Below, piece by piece: positions 23,350 to 36,560 of a DNA stretch of 64,000 nt. How positions within the stretch are numbered: the first letter of the stretch is position 1; every line of letters starts with the position of its first letter. Location: assembly GCA_024138025.1 (NCBI GenBank), contig JAMXBD010002734.1:103593-167592 (forward strand), in the 5' to 3' direction. A program made the position numbers and the translations under genes. The notes under the pieces are model-generated. The model saw only the letters and a program-made list of their open reading frames with translations. It ran no database searches and was not told the origin of the DNA. The stretch is from Combretum micranthum. Its lineage: Eukaryota > Streptophyta > Magnoliopsida > Myrtales > Combretaceae.

Positions 23350-24073
23350 TAGAGGTGGGCAAGTGGGTTAAACGGCCAACCCGGCCCGGCCCACTTTGGC
23401 CCGTGGGTTAAACGGGCTAAAATTTTTTGGCCCTTTAACCCACGGGCCAAAATTGCCTAACCCTAACCCAACCCACTTTAAGCCCGTGGGTTAAACGGGC
23501 CAGCCCACTTTTGACTCTTTTAACCCACTTACATATTTTGTGAGTTAAATGAGCCAAGTTGACCCATTTAACTTATTTATACTAATTAAATAAGATATAT
23601 ATATATATATATATAATAAAAAAGAGAGTTTTATAATGTTATATATATTAATGATTAATTTCATTATTATTTTAATTACTTTTTATATAAAAACAAGTTT
23701 TCTAAAATAACTTATTAGATAATATATTTCATTTTAAACAATAATAATATATTTTATAAAATTTTATGATGCATTGCTCAATTTGTCATTCTTTGTTATA
23801 ATTAACACATAAATTTAATCTCAAGTATAAAAAATCTCAAGAGTAACCTCATCAATACATATTTATATCCTATAATTATTTATTTTATTTTTATAAAAGT
23901 GGGTTGGTGGGTCAACCCACTTAACCCGCGGCTAGCCCACTTTGGCCCGCGGGTTAAGTGGGTTGGGTAAAATTAACCCACTTTTAAACGGGCTAAAAAA
24001 AGCTTGGCCCTAACCCCGCTTTTTAAAGTGGTTAAACGGGCTGGCCCCGGGCCATAGCCCATTTCCAGCTCTA
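23350..24073. mobile_element. Non-autonomous hAT transposon (MITE), 8-bp TSD
   Basis: Starts TAGAGGTGGGCAAGTGGG and ends CCCATTTCCAGCTCTA, so the ends are imperfect terminal inverted repeats (TAGAG-TGG). It is flanked by a perfect 8-bp duplication GTTTAAAT (23342-23349 and 24074-24081), the target size of the hAT superfamily. Both subterminal regions (23370-23560 and 23900-24060) are packed with GGGTTAAACGGGC/GCCCACTTT words in both orientations, as expected for hAT transposase binding repeats, while the middle is very AT-rich. At 724 bp with no transposase frame it depends on an autonomous relative. Confidence 0.9.
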
Positions 24074-24081
24074 GTTTAAAT

Positions 24082-25339
24082 TCCCAAAGCCTTACAACTA
24101 GAACCATATTATCCTAATATCAAGATTACATGTTCCACCGGCTTTCATCAGCCCTTTTTTACTTTTGTCCACGTATAAAGCGGCCCATACAGTGCATACT
24201 CAACAATTGTACGATCTATTTCCTAGTACCATCTAAGAATTGCTCGAATACCATGGTAGATGGGTATAAAAAGATAAGGATAAATGCTATCTCATAGCTA
24301 GCAAAGTTTCTGTCTTGCGGGCCTCAATCTCTCTAAAGTGATCCAAGCCCAAATTACTCAGATACGGTTTCCACTAAATTTGAGCAAGTAACATAATATT
24401 TCTATATTAAAAAATAAATATAAAGCGATAATATGTAAAAATAGGGTGCATATAAATTTCAAACACTCTTATGGGTACATTCTCTGCTAGCTTATCATAT
24501 CACTAATGTTCGCCGACACTCATTAAATAATCACTGATCTTTCCTTGTAAATTTGTAATCCTTAATAAGTTTGTCCGGATGTTGTCACATTTCAATAGAC
24601 AGAAGAACATCGACCGCCAAAGAAAAGTCTTCCACATGAATAGCCACAAAATGAACATAACGTAGTACGTAGGACCATTAAATGCTGAGGTGACCTCAGG
24701 TAAATAATTCCATACGCGTGAGAAGACTTCTTATGACAAATCAAGCGAAGCACGAGTTTTCTGCTTCTTTATATTTATTTATTTATTTATTTATTTTGTC
24801 CTTTTAGTGTCCGTTCTTTTCTTTCTATCTTTTTTTTTTTTAAATGGAAATGTCTATTTGTCAAATCATATATTAAAAAATACAAATGTAAATATAAATA
24901 CCCCGTAATTAAAACTAAATAATCACCAAATTTCTATAAAACTGCATATATCCATTCTTTATTTATTTATTTTAACAAAAAAATATCAATTGAAGTTTTA
25001 TCTTTCAATGCATAAAATATAATTATTTAAATCTTTTTAAGAGTACGTGAGTTTTCACTCGCTAATTTCGATACCACAAGTACCAATTTTATTATAATTA
25101 AAAGAAGATAAGATAATTTTTTTAAGATACAACATATTTGAATCCAATACAAAACGAAAAAATAAATGAAAATAGGTAAAAATAAAAAAATAATGCTAAC
25201 ATATCTCATTAGGAAGTCACTTACCGATAATAAACGCGTGGCATCTGAAGACTCAGTACCATTAATGTCCTACAAGCATTTCAAGTCTCTGAAGAGAACC
25301 AAACCAATCTGTTCTAGACCCAGTGTTATCTTGACTTTT
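24082..25339 (+). other. Upstream region of the receptor kinase gene
   Basis: About 1.25 kb between the hAT MITE and the start codon. It includes an ATTT microsatellite (24773-24797), a T-rich tract near 24830 and AT-rich text. Only the last 60 bases resemble the region upstream of the pseudogene copy at 52.74-52.81 kb (CCAAACCAATC near 25300 and 52775). No TATA box could be assigned with confidence. Confidence 0.4.
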
Positions 25340-28300
25340 ATGGCTTTTCGAGTCATTCTATGTTGTTTCTTCCTTTTCATTCAGAAATTTTATTGCCTTG
25401 TCTTGCACAACATCACTTCTTCAACGCCACTTGTGGCAGATCAGACACTAGTTTCTTCAAATCAAGCATTTGAGTTTGGCTTCTTTACACCAAATGAAGC
25501 TACTGAAAATCGATATGCTGGAATATGGTTAAAGAACCTTTCCCTACGTAAAGTTGTCTGGGTGGCCAATAGGGAGATGCCAATTTTGTCTTATAATTAT
25601 AGAGAGCCAGCAAGCATAAGAGTAGATGGAAACTTAAAACTTGTTGTTGGGCAGCGAAAAACGATTTGGTCAACAAATATTAAAATCTTTTCCAACAATT
25701 CCTTTGTTCGGCTTTTGGACAGTGGTAACTTAGTCCTCAAGGATATAAACTCGGAAATCATTTTGTGGCAAAGTTTTGAACATCCTTGTGATACTCTTCT
25801 TCCAGGAATGAAATTAGGAGTAAATGCCCAAACAGGAGAGAAAAAGTACCTGGTTTCCTGGAAGAATGACAGCGATCCATCCCCTGGAAATTTTGTCAAT
25901 GGTATCACGCCCAAGATACCGTCTCAGGTTTTCACTTGGAAGGATTCCCTTCCATATTGGAGAGGTGGACAATGGGATAAAATAAAATTTGTTGGAATCG
26001 AAGTGATGTCGGAAACATATAAAAGCGTCTTTACCGTCCAGCAGGATTCTCAAGGAGCATATCTCACAATGCGGGATAGTACCGAAACATTTACTTGGTT
26101 ATTGCTACTTTCACCAAATGGATTGCTGCAGTTTATTCTATTGGACAACAGAAAGATAAAGCACGCCTGGGAAGCACCAGATAATCCTTGTGAATTATAT
26201 GGAACATGTGGCCCTTTTGGTCTTTGTAATGCGTCTACTTCACCAATCTGCAGCTGCTTGACAGGGTTTATGCCAAAATCATTTGAGGAGTGGAATAGGA
26301 GAAACTGGACAAGAGGGTGCATAAGAAACACAACTTTGAACTGCGAGAGTAGCTTGACGAATGAGACAACCGAAGATGTGTTTTGGAAAATGAGTACCAT
26401 AAAACTTCCAGATTTTGGCGAATATGTAGCAGATCCAACGGATGCACAGCAGTGTCGTAAGTGGTGCTTGAGCAACTGTTCTTGTCAAGCTTATTCTTTC
26501 ATAAACACTATAGGGTGTATGATTTGGACAGATCCACTCATGGACATGGTGAAATTTAATGCATCGGGCCAAGATTTGTTTATTCGCCTCGCACATATAG
26601 ATTCAGGTGAATATATTCAATGTGTGATCTTAATTTTTCTTTCAAGAGATCAACCTAGCCATTTTTGTTGTTTAGATATAGGTTTTGAGCCAGATGCAGG
26701 GGGAGCAAAGCAAAGAAGAGCACTCATCATCAGTCTAACACCCGTTGCAATTGTGATCATAATGGGACTCGTTGCATATGGTCTATGCAAGAGAAGAGCA
26801 CAACAACAGAGTACGTGCACCATCACTTACAATTATCGACATTAATGTTCACCAATTACAATAATATATGACAATATGGAGGTTTCCCATAATAATTTCT
26901 GCAAATCAAACACCCCCTGAATTTCGGGAAAAAAATTCCCAAATCTTAGATTGCAAACTATATAAAAAATAGCCTAGAAAGTATTTTTAACATAATAAGC
27001 ACACCCTAAAACTTAAACAAAGATGATAATACCATGATACAAATGAGATGTGATTAAACAAGAAAGGAAGATCAATATGGAACATACGTCTTTATTTGTG
27101 TTATTTGATGTAATTTAGTAGCTCATTTTGCATAAATCTGAATTGCAGGAAAACAAAGTGCATCACACAACCTCTTTTCACCAGAGAACACGATTGACAG
27201 GAAAGGGGAATTGCAGCAATTGGAATATGATAATAAATCTGAACTACCTGTCTTTAGACTTGCTACGATATTAGCAGCTACAAATAATTTTGATGCTGTA
27301 CATAAGCTTGGACAAGGAGGATTTGGTCCTGTTTATAGGGTAGCTGCTCTGAAGCAATGTATGTTGAATTATGTTATTTTCTTGGCTATACTAACATAGA
27401 CAGAAATGATATTTTTCAGGGAAAGTTGGATGATGGGAGGTATGTAGCAGTTAAAAGACTTTCTAGCAGCTCTGAACAAGGAATGCAAGAGTTCAAGAAT
27501 GAGATAATTCTAATATCCAAGCTTCAACATCGCAACCTTGTCAAGCTGATTGGCTGCTGCATTGAAGGAGAAGAGAAGATTTTATTATATGAGTATTTAC
27601 CGAACAAAAGCTTGGACAAATATCTCTTTGGTTAGCCCCACTTGCAAAGCTACTTTCTATCTTTCGATATCCATTATTTTAAGACTAACCATATAGAAAT
27701 TCAATGTCTTGGTAATTAAAGAGTATCACCAAAAATCGTTTAAAAAGGTGGTATGAAATATTTACCAAAACATCCTTTAACTAATTTGGTTAGTGTATGA
27801 TCCATTTGTATGAAATATTTACCAAAACATCCTTTAACTAATTTGGTAAGTGTATGATCCATTTGTATGAAATATTTACCAAAACATCCTTTAACTAATT
27901 TGGTAAGTGTATGATCCATTTGTAAGATCCTCAATCTTTTTAGCTTATGTGTGCTTAGCTACTATTCTTTTTTCCCCAAGTTCATGCTATAATTAGTTTA
28001 TCAATGTTGCTTGTCCAGATGCAACAAAAAGAAAGGAACTTGGTTGGGGTAAGCGCTTTAACATCATCCAAGGGATAGCTAGAGGACTCATGTACCTTCA
28101 CAGGGATTCTTGTTTACGAGTAATACATCGAGATTTGAAGGCTAGCAATATCCTTTTGGATGAGAAAATGAATCCAAAAATTTCAGATTTTGGATTAGCT
28201 CGAATATTTCAAGGTACACAAGTTTTAGTGAGCACTCGCAAGGTTGTTGGTACACTGTAAGTAGTTTCAACCTAACATGGATATCTTAGTGAGCATAAAA

Positions 28301-28883
28301 CATATAGAAAAATATAACATGAACTCTAATGCAGTGGATATATGTCTCCTGAATATGCATTGGGTGGGATATTTTCGGAGAAATCAGATGTCTATAGCTT
28401 TGGTGTATTGCTACTAGAAATTGTCAGTGGCAAGAAAAATTCAGCATATTATGTCGAAGAAGAAAACCTCAATCTTCTCTCTTATGTAAGCACTGTATTT
28501 TTTATGCCATTGATAAGTCCAACGCTCATTTGAACTTTCTAATCTTTCTTCAGTAAGTTAAAAGACAGAGGTTATTGCAGGCATGGCAACTGTGGAGTCA
28601 AGACAAAGGTTTGGAATTAATAGATGAAACATTAGTTGCCAAGTCCCCTAAAGCTGAAGTAATGAAATGTATCCATATCGGGCTTTTATGTGTACAAGAC
28701 CACACCAATGATAGACCTAACATGCTAACTGTAGTTCAAATGCTAGGTGGACAATTCGATCTTCCACAATCAAAGAAGCCAACTTTTACATGCCATACCT
28801 TGACTACTAATGAAGCCAAATGGAATGAAGATAGCACTTGGACCTCAAACAGTATAACAAGTTCGATTGCTCAAGGGCGTTGA
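25340..28883 (+). CDS. G-type lectin S-receptor-like Ser/Thr protein kinase
   Basis: Plasma-membrane receptor kinase of the S-domain class; it would sense an extracellular ligand and phosphorylate Ser/Thr targets. Seven exons fit GT-AG introns and keep frame: 25340-26606, 26676-26810, 27149-27339, 27420-27630, 28019-28256, 28335-28485, 28581-28883 (832 codons with stop). Exon 1 encodes a signal peptide (residues 1-20), the B-lectin domain (about 30-150), the S-locus glycoprotein region, an EGF-like Cys cluster ([13 protein letters not shown], 284-296) and a PAN domain (about 340-420). Exon 2 has the membrane span (about 440-462). The kinase has [14 protein letters not shown] (Lys about 543), HRDLKASN (638-645), DFGLAR (658) and SPEYA. 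The first Met is chosen because a signal peptide follows at once; the open frame extends 58 codons upstream without coding character. Exon 2 could also start at 26700 in frame. [11 protein letters not shown] has Leu where Tyr is usual. It may be functional; target unknown. Confidence 0.88.
27751..27921. repeat. 57-bp tandem repeat, three units, in intron 4
   Basis: Three head-to-tail units starting GTATGAAATATTTACC at 27751, 27808 and 27865, nearly identical (one T/A difference in unit 1). Because 57 is divisible by 3, an ORF of repeated 19-residue blocks appears on the minus strand, but it is a by-product. The paralogous intron in the pseudogene lacks the expansion. Confidence 0.95.
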
Positions 28884-29445
28884 CTCAGGGTTTGACATAA
28901 TCGAGGTCAACAGCAACACAACCTTAAAGCAATGCATATGCTATACTTCATTGCCTCAACTGCTGAAAAGTGTGTTTTCCTTGAAACAATTCTATTACTG
29001 GCTATTGGTAGAGCTTCATGCCAAAACTTCTAATGTGGCATGAAAATCAAAACCCCTATGAAATTATACTATCAAAATATAGTAGGCAACTACATTCATT
29101 GTACTATCAAAATGGGCAATATCGTTGTATATTGGTAGACAATATACATAATGATCTTTTTGTAAAAGTAAATGCATCAAACTATATCTATTTACTGTTT
29201 GATAAATTTTTTCTATTTCAGCAGTTTTATATTTGTAGTTTTAACGAATCACCGTGTGTAATTCAGTATAGAAAGGGTCTACTATTGTCAATCTCAAAAC
29301 ATTGTGAGAGTGAATGAGTTAATTTATCATGTAATACTTTGTGCACTATATACAGTCAGCAAATACAGTAACAAAGCTTTGGGAACCAGAGCATTTAGCT
29401 CAGCATGAATGAGTTTGAGAATGGTGAAATCAATCATGCGACTTA
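28884..29445 (+). other. 3' flank of the receptor kinase gene
   Basis: Probable 3' UTR and downstream DNA. The part up to about 29020 (ending GAGCTTCATG) is still recognisable downstream of the pseudogene (59.62-59.78 kb). No clear polyadenylation signal was assigned. Confidence 0.4.
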
Positions 29446-29449
29446 AGGT

Positions 29450-29908
29450 TCGTTTGTTTAAAAGAAAAATAGAAAAATATTTTATAAATAGAAAATGGTT
29501 TTTTATCAAAAATATTTTCCTAAAAAGTAATATGTTTTTCTCTGTTAGATTTTATTTGTAAAATTACCTTGACATGGCCTTACGTAAAAAGGCTAAAAGG
29601 ACTTTTGATACAATGGTTGAAGCATCAGCTGTATATATCTTTTGTTTTATTGAAATGGATTGGTATTTTTTTTATTATTATTTTGGAATAATTATTCTCT
29701 CGTTTGATTTGTAAGAAATTCTAATATAAGGAAAGTTTATTTCTTATTTTATAAAATAGATAAGCATTTCCATTTTCTTTCATCTATTAAATGAATTATT
29801 ATTCTTACTAAAAAGTATTTTTTGTTTAAAAAATAAATCTAATTATAAAATAAAAAAGTTATTATTTCATTTTAGTTCTATTTCATTATAATTAACCAAA
29901 CATGAGGT
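29450..29908. mobile_element. MITE candidate
   Basis: AT-rich segment whose ends read GGTTCGTTTGTTTAA (left) and TTAACCAAACATGAG (right); these are approximate inverted repeats of the TTTGTTTGG type common at the ends of small plant DNA elements. No target duplication was seen and the arms are imperfect, so this is tentative. Confidence 0.3.
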
Positions 29909-30655
29909 AGAAGATGTAGGTACACTAACAACTCTAGCTTTCAAGGTTTCTTGTCATTGTCAGCATGACGTGAATTGTATTAAAGATTAGTGTTGGGTGA
30001 CTAATAGTACCAAAGAAAAATCGTCTATATGTAGTTATGGTGACTAATCAGCATTTTAATGAATGCACCTCCAAGCATCATCTAGCATAAAATATCATGG
30101 TCTAGCGTCGAGACAAGATTTTCCTTTCTTTTCTTTTTTTGTTTTTTTTCCTTTCTCCTTCTCTTCCCCTTCTTCTTCTTCAAGCTTTAATTAGGTAACT
30201 TCGTGGTGTCTTTTGAGATGGAGATAGCCTTCACATTATTCAAACATCAAATCTTTACCGGTGAATTTTCTCACATTTTGTTTCTCAGCTAGATGTGTGG
30301 ATATGAAAAATCCCCTTAACCTCACGGCGATGGCAGAGCAGTCATTGGCAATCAAGAGAGCACATTATACAATGATATTATATAATCATACATCTTGTAT
30401 ATCTGCTTCTCTAATAATTGAATCTTTAATCTACTTTCATTTTTGTGAATCCCACATTTTTCAATCTGTACTATAAATTAAGATTGGGTAAAGCAAAACA
30501 ACTGCATGTCAAAAAATATTATGTCGAAAATCTGAACTTTAGAAATGTAATCAAACATTTGTGGTATTTAAAATCAGACACCTCTATTATAGGAACCAGG
30601 GGAAGACTGATCTACATCGTTATATGATTTCCTCCCTGCATGAATCTTTGATTTT
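29909..30655. other. Intergenic, nothing recognised
   Basis: Contains a pyrimidine tract at 30120-30182 and a few ORFs of 60-70 codons without recognisable domains. Confidence 0.4.
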
Positions 30656-31653
30656 CCATCCAATTTCTTTTAATTTGATTCATACTAAACCCTAATCTAT
30701 TTAACACGAATTTTCAACTAGAAATTAATAGAAATTTAATTATTTTGAAAACTTTTAGGAGTTGTCACCCAATCAAAGTAAAAAAAAAAAAAAAAAAAGA
30801 AGTTAGAGTCAACAGGTTGGCTTAACTACTGATCTGCGATAAAATAGATTTAAAAATCAAGTCTGAACAAGAAATAGTGAGTGCATGGCTAACTTATAAA
30901 AATTTAAATGGTTTTCATAATTAAGTTTAAAATTGAATTATATTCCTTTCATACCCACAATTTTAAAATTTATGATGAATTGATTAGTTGTAACTTTGAT
31001 ATTTTATAAAAAAAAAAAAAGAATTTTTTTTTTTAAGTCGGTCCATATCTATATACCCTCTAATTGGGATCAGACCATCATATTTCCTTTTAATGAAAAC
31101 TTTAGTGTGTTAGGTCATTTTAATTTATGAACTCTTTTGCTTTGTGTTTATTAATTTTGATTAAAAAATTTAACTTTGGTGACATTGTTTCTACTAGGTT
31201 ACCAATTTAGGTTTTATTTTGAGCAAAAGAATTGTTCTAAATCGTTAAATGGTTTTATTAACCATAGCACACATCATAGTATTTAATCAATCAACATATC
31301 AAATATCAAATACCCACATTAACAATATATATACCAAACACTATCATGATTATCATGCATCATTATCTCGGTTCTTATTATTATTCGTATTATCATTCCA
31401 TTATAAATTCCTCAATATTTTATTAGATTATTATAAAATAACCAATGTAGTTACTACCTTGCCTTATTACATCTATTTAAAGCACTATTGTTTCTTTACG
31501 TTTTACTTAGAAAATTAAAGCAGGTTAATTAATTCATATAGCATATAAAAGGTACATAATTATCTCAAATAAGCAAATATCACATATCATAATCATATCT
31601 TACTATCATCATTATTATTTTCTATACTGCTCATCATGTTACTAATCCCTCCT

Positions 31654-31700
31654 ATTTATTATTATTATTATTATTATATTATTATTATTATTATTATTAT
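31654..31700. repeat. (ATT)n microsatellite
   Basis: About 15 TTA/ATT units with one interruption (TATATT). Confidence 0.9.
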
Positions 31701-33469
31701 GAAGTGTCATTCAAGCACACATATTGTTATTACTACCTATTTTAATTATTATTAATTATATTTTATTTTTTTAAACAATATTTTTTCAAAATTTTTCCTT
31801 TCTTTTTCTTTTTTTTTTTAAAGTTTTTATTTACTGTATATTATATAAAAAAATGAGACAACTAGACTTACTTGTGGGGGTGGGAATAAAAACCGACAAA
31901 ACCAAGAAACTGAATTGAAACCGGAAAACTAATCCAAAAAATATGGTTAACTAATCCATCAGTTTTAGTTTAGCTTCATGATTTTATTTTTTTTTTCTGT
32001 TTTTGGTTTTGGTTTCGGTTTGTAATTGTGAAAAGCTGACGGTTAACGGTTAACTAATATTTATAAATATATAATATTATATATAATTAATTATTTTTAA
32101 AATATAAAAGGCTAAAGAGTTAAAACCCTAATGTAATATTATGAAGCATTGTTCTTGGTCTGCATTACTTCCACTACTTGTGTTTTATGATATTACAATT
32201 CTATCTATATGGACAAAATTTTTATTTATTTATCTATTTTTTTTAAAAGTTGGTGGTGATGAAAAAGAAGTAATAAAAAATATGAGTATTTGATTTTTCT
32301 GGGATGAGCTTGAGAGGTTTTGAAACAATAGACATGGTTATTATTTTCAGGCTTCCATTAGTATTGTTCTCCTTTTATGCACAAATTGACATGATTTTAT
32401 CCATTATAGTTAAGATGAGGTTTTAATAGCATGTAACATTAAGAAACAAAATGCTTTAATTTTTTATGGACCAACTATAAATATGGTTAACCATAATTTT
32501 TAGTTAATCATTATGCTAAATGATTAAAAACAAAAAACCACGAAAATATTAGTCGAGAAAAATGGTTAATCATCAAGGCAGTTAACTGCCAATAATAGAC
32601 TAGTTTAGATTTGACATTTTGAAAAACCAATTATAATGGTTAGGTTTAAAAAACGGGGTCATGGGTTGGTTAACCTGTCTATGCTTACCCTATTTACTTA
32701 GGTGTAGCCAGACTCTAGCAGGTCAAGTCGCTGGGAGTAGAGTGGGTTGCAAGCCATGGTACTTGGAAACGGCTATCCTATGGCCATTTAGGTGACAAGT
32801 TGCATTAGACCAGTCAAACTAGGGTCAATTATCACTCTTGTGGGTTTAGTTCGAGCAAAAAATGCCTGATGGTGGTGTTCTTAAACCTCAAGTAGTGGTT
32901 AGCTGCAAGGATAAGCCCATTTGCACATCAAACTTCCTTAACACCCAATTTCTATACCAAACAAAAGCTCTCGACTTCGCTAATCCTCCTGTACTGATCA
33001 ATTCTTTCAACTTAGCTTGAAAAATAAGGATTTAGCCAAAAAAAAAATCTTTAAAACCTTAAGTTTGAATTAAGCACACAATTTGATTTTGTGAGTGATT
33101 TTGAATGGATTTGATGCATGAATGAGTGTTGGGGAGTCCTATTTATACCAATGGGAGCTCATTTCAAGTTTGGAAAGTGCTAATTCATTTAGAATCAAGT
33201 CTTGATATTTTAAGGGTTACTTTAGCACATGTTTGGGATTTAAAAAAATTGGGTGTTATTTTCCAATTAAACATGATATTTGCAATATTAAGAAGCAATA
33301 GAAGCTTCCATTATCTTTATAGCTGCCAAAAAACACAAATTCTTATCAAATCTTTGATTTTTTAGAAAGTGAAATATTGATTTTCCCTAATTTCCCTAAG
33401 CCAATTTGATTAAGAAAAATCCACAAAACTTGGCAAATTATGTATCAATGTGAAAGACCACATTTCTAT

Positions 33470-33504
33470 TTTGCAATTTCACCATCAATTGATGAAATTG
33501 CAAA
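33470..33504. repeat. 12-bp perfect inverted repeat
   Basis: TTTGCAATTTCA (33470-33481) pairs with TGAAATTGCAAA (33493-33504) across 11 bases. The centre also contains the perfect palindrome CATCAATTGATG. Significance unknown; it lies inside repeat-derived DNA. Confidence 0.8.
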
Positions 33505-34015
33505 GCGAAGAGATAGCTAAATATAGAGTAAAAGTGAGTTGTTCGACCAGTTCTCGACTATCAGTAGGGGATGAAGATGGCACCAGCTAAGGTAGCCCAA
33601 TAGGAAGCTGCCACGTATGTTAAATAAAAGGCACTGATGTCTCTTTCCTCTGGTTGAAAACCATGACCTCCTTGCATGTGTGTGTGTCATATAGTTAGTT
33701 TTTTGGTTTGTTCCTTGTTTATGTTTGGATAAAAATTTATGTTGAAGCTTAAAGATTGGTCCACTTAAATAAAATAACCTAGCACTTGCCATTTAAATGA
33801 ATCCTAGACTAAATATATAATAAAGTTATATTATATTAATCCAAAATAAATTTTCAAAGTCTTTCAATAAAGTTTCATATAATTCTTTAAGCTTTAAAAT
33901 TGTGATGATTTTAGATTTAATCTAATATTCTATTTTATCATATACTAAAACACACACATATATACATTCATAGATTTATGTTTTTAAGCTTATTTAGGCA
34001 AAAATACAGTGTCTA

Positions 34016-36560
34016 CACTTCCCCATCGCCATCTTAGGAAAGTTTGAGTATGTCTTCTAATAAGTATGAGAGTTAAGATAGGACTCATGCAAAGGTTGGG
34101 ATAAGAAGTGACGAAAGAATTACAGCTAGCAATTAAGCCACTAAGGAGATTGTTGAATATTCACTCTCTATTATATGGTAGTGAGATTTTTCTAGAAATT
34201 AGATCGACTACAAAGTTTAGTGTAGAAAATAGGAGCTATGTAGTATAGTCTTGATGATGACCTCAGTCATGTTGTCATTACCTGCCTCTAACTTTAACTC
34301 TTCTACCTTGGCAAGGCGCTGCTATCGACTAATAGTGGGGAAGCTTTACCCACTTATTATCATGTTCCTCCTCTTAGTGAGGTCTTGAGAACAATGTCAT
34401 TTTATCAAGATCCTCAACAAATTGCACTCTTATGTTAGTTAGAGAAATCCATATTGGAAAATCAAGCAATACTGGATATGTTGAAGGACATTAGCTTACA
34501 TAAAGGAACAATGAAAAATAGATGATTTGAACTTATGTTATAAAGTTATTATATAGGTACAAATGCTTTACTTACGAAGTATCTATTAACAACTCCAATA
34601 CATCCCATGTATTGTTGGTTGTTGTGTCTACACCATCAAATGTAATATTGGTAGATTCTATCTCCATTTTAGCAGCACCAGTCCATAGAGATGTTCATCT
34701 CTTATAACATGCATGTAGTGTGAGCCTATTTGTATCGATCTTCCCTTGCAAGTTAATCAAATATAGTTAGCCCTTTACATAGACAATTTTTTGCATTCAA
34801 ACAATATTATTTAGAATATTGGTTGCACTCAAATAATATTTGTTGCATTAGTTTTAGAACATTTGACATGCGGGAATGTGTTTAGTTACTATCATGCTTG
34901 TCTTTGCCACTCTTTTTTAACATTTCAAGTACCGTAGATGATCTCTATGTTGATGTGCATTATGAGCATTTGAGATATGGGAACGATGATGAGGAGTGAG
35001 AACTAGTTTGGTGTGAACATAGATTTTTGTGATTAAGAGTTATGGTTATATTTTGAAATATGAGAAGTTGTATTTTGGAGAAGTTTGCTAGAATTTCTAA
35101 GGATGATTGTATTTATATATCTATTTATTGTTTTAAACTCATACCCTTCAAAGGACTTTTGGGTCTCAAAGCTTTAGATATGAGTTAAGCTTACTTGTTG
35201 TGGTCCATTTTAAGACATGTTAACCAATAAAATTATTTTTGAGAAATTTATGACTTGTTAAAAGTTTTTACAAATTTTTGCGAACATCCATTTCATTAAA
35301 AACATAGAAAATACTTTACCAAAATTTTTATAGAAGTTATTATAGATATGTTATATGAAACTTGATTTGAAATCCACCTTCTTAATGATGCCTTACATGT
35401 ATCACTAAGTGATAGATGTGACTAAACTAATATGTTCTATGCACCTATAAAGTTACAACCTTTATAACAAAATGATAAGAACTAGTAGATTTAAGAAAAG
35501 GGCATCCAAATATGGGTATAAGATTTTATTTTAAAAACTAAAATTTTACCAATTTTTGTTATTATATATTTTTATGTGTGTGCTTGTGCCTAACCCAAGG
35601 GATCCTTGTGCACTAGCATCAAAGTAATCTTGGAAAATAGAAAACATGAGTCAAAGGACCCTGAGGGTTTTTGGTACAAGCATTTCCATGCTCAAGTCAA
35701 TGAATAGTATAAAGCTGGGAATGCAAAAATAATGGAGAGAGGCTTTTAGAGTGTTCCATATATAAAAACATGTTTTTATATATAGATGCCTTTACCTTAC
35801 ATGTAACTATGATCGATATGAGACAAGTGGACTATTGTGGGAAGGTAGACATGTTCTATGATGTTGTCTTTTGTAAGTCACTAGGGAGCAATCCAATGGA
35901 GAGAATGAGCAATCATTAAGTACACTCTTAAATTATGTCACATGATGAGTAGGCCTTATTTTTCCCACATATATAAGTAAGCTTCATAGAGTAGTGAGAG
36001 AAGACTTAACTCTTTCCCTATACCCTACCAAGAAACACACACTTAATAGTGGTTAGTTGACAAATTAAGATAGGTTTTACTCAGCCATCAAATCTATAAG
36101 GGAGAGCTAAGTTTCAAGTCTTAATTAAATTATTTGCCTTTGTAGATCTTAACCACAAACTGGATGATTTGCTATTAGGCATTTAATTAAACATCCTTAT
36201 GATGCTCAAGGACTAATTATGTCATTTGCTAATATTTTTCAAAGCTTGAGTTATAGAGTCATAATGAAGTAGCTATTTAAACAAAGTAGGGCCCTTACTA
36301 TGATTTTAAGAAGACCTACCGGGAGTGAGCAGGCTATGCAATGAGTGAGACCAAACATGGTCTTCACCAAGTCCTTCTAAAGACGGAATAGGAACTATTA
36401 GGCAAAAAGGATATTTAGGCAACATCTTTCTAGCTCACAAGCTAGTAAGCCCAACGAGAGATTGGTGGAGAGGTGAGTTGAACCAAGTAGAGTCTTACTA
36501 ATTTGGAAATATGATGAGTGAAACCAAGCATGGTTTCCTTTAAGCCCTTGTTAAGATGAT
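34016..36560. mobile_element. Decayed retroelement interior, non-coding
   Basis: Directly internal to the LTR end at 34015, so probably the 3' interior of that gypsy element, but no gag or pol motif is readable on either strand. Near 36330-36550 two related blocks (GAGTGAGACCAAACATGGTC and GAGTGAAACCAAGCATGGTT) lie about 160 bp apart, suggesting an old tandem duplication. Confidence 0.3.

Larger units (their letters stand above)
30656..34015 (-). mobile_element. Ty3/gypsy (Tat-like) LTR, minus strand
   Basis: On the minus strand it begins TGTAGACACTGTATTTTTGCC at 34015; next to it inside the element (34016-34027) is the complement of a purine tract GATGGGGAAG. That puts the 3' LTR to the left and the element body to the right. 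The other end includes GGGTGACAACTCCTAAAAG and a tail near 30660-30760 that matches window bases 170-300. In between are poly-A (30780-30798) and a (TTA)n repeat (31654-31700). The inner boundary near 30656 is not defined by a duplication, and other insertions may lie within. Confidence 0.5.

Noticed and set aside
25166..25339. Upstream extension of the kinase reading frame
   Set aside because: The extra 58 codons are Lys/Ser-rich with no signal peptide; the Met at 25340 is followed directly by a hydrophobic signal sequence and the lectin domain.
26607..26845. Read-through of exon 1 into intron 1 and past exon 2
   Set aside because: The continuous frame through 26607-26675 is intronic: consensus donor at 26607 and acceptor at 26675, and the paralogue has the same intron.
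27740..27934. Minus-strand ORF with three identical 19-residue blocks, or a CRISPR-like array
   Set aside because: It is a 57-bp tandem minisatellite in a plant intron; units are contiguous with no spacers, and the frame is open only because 57 is a multiple of 3.
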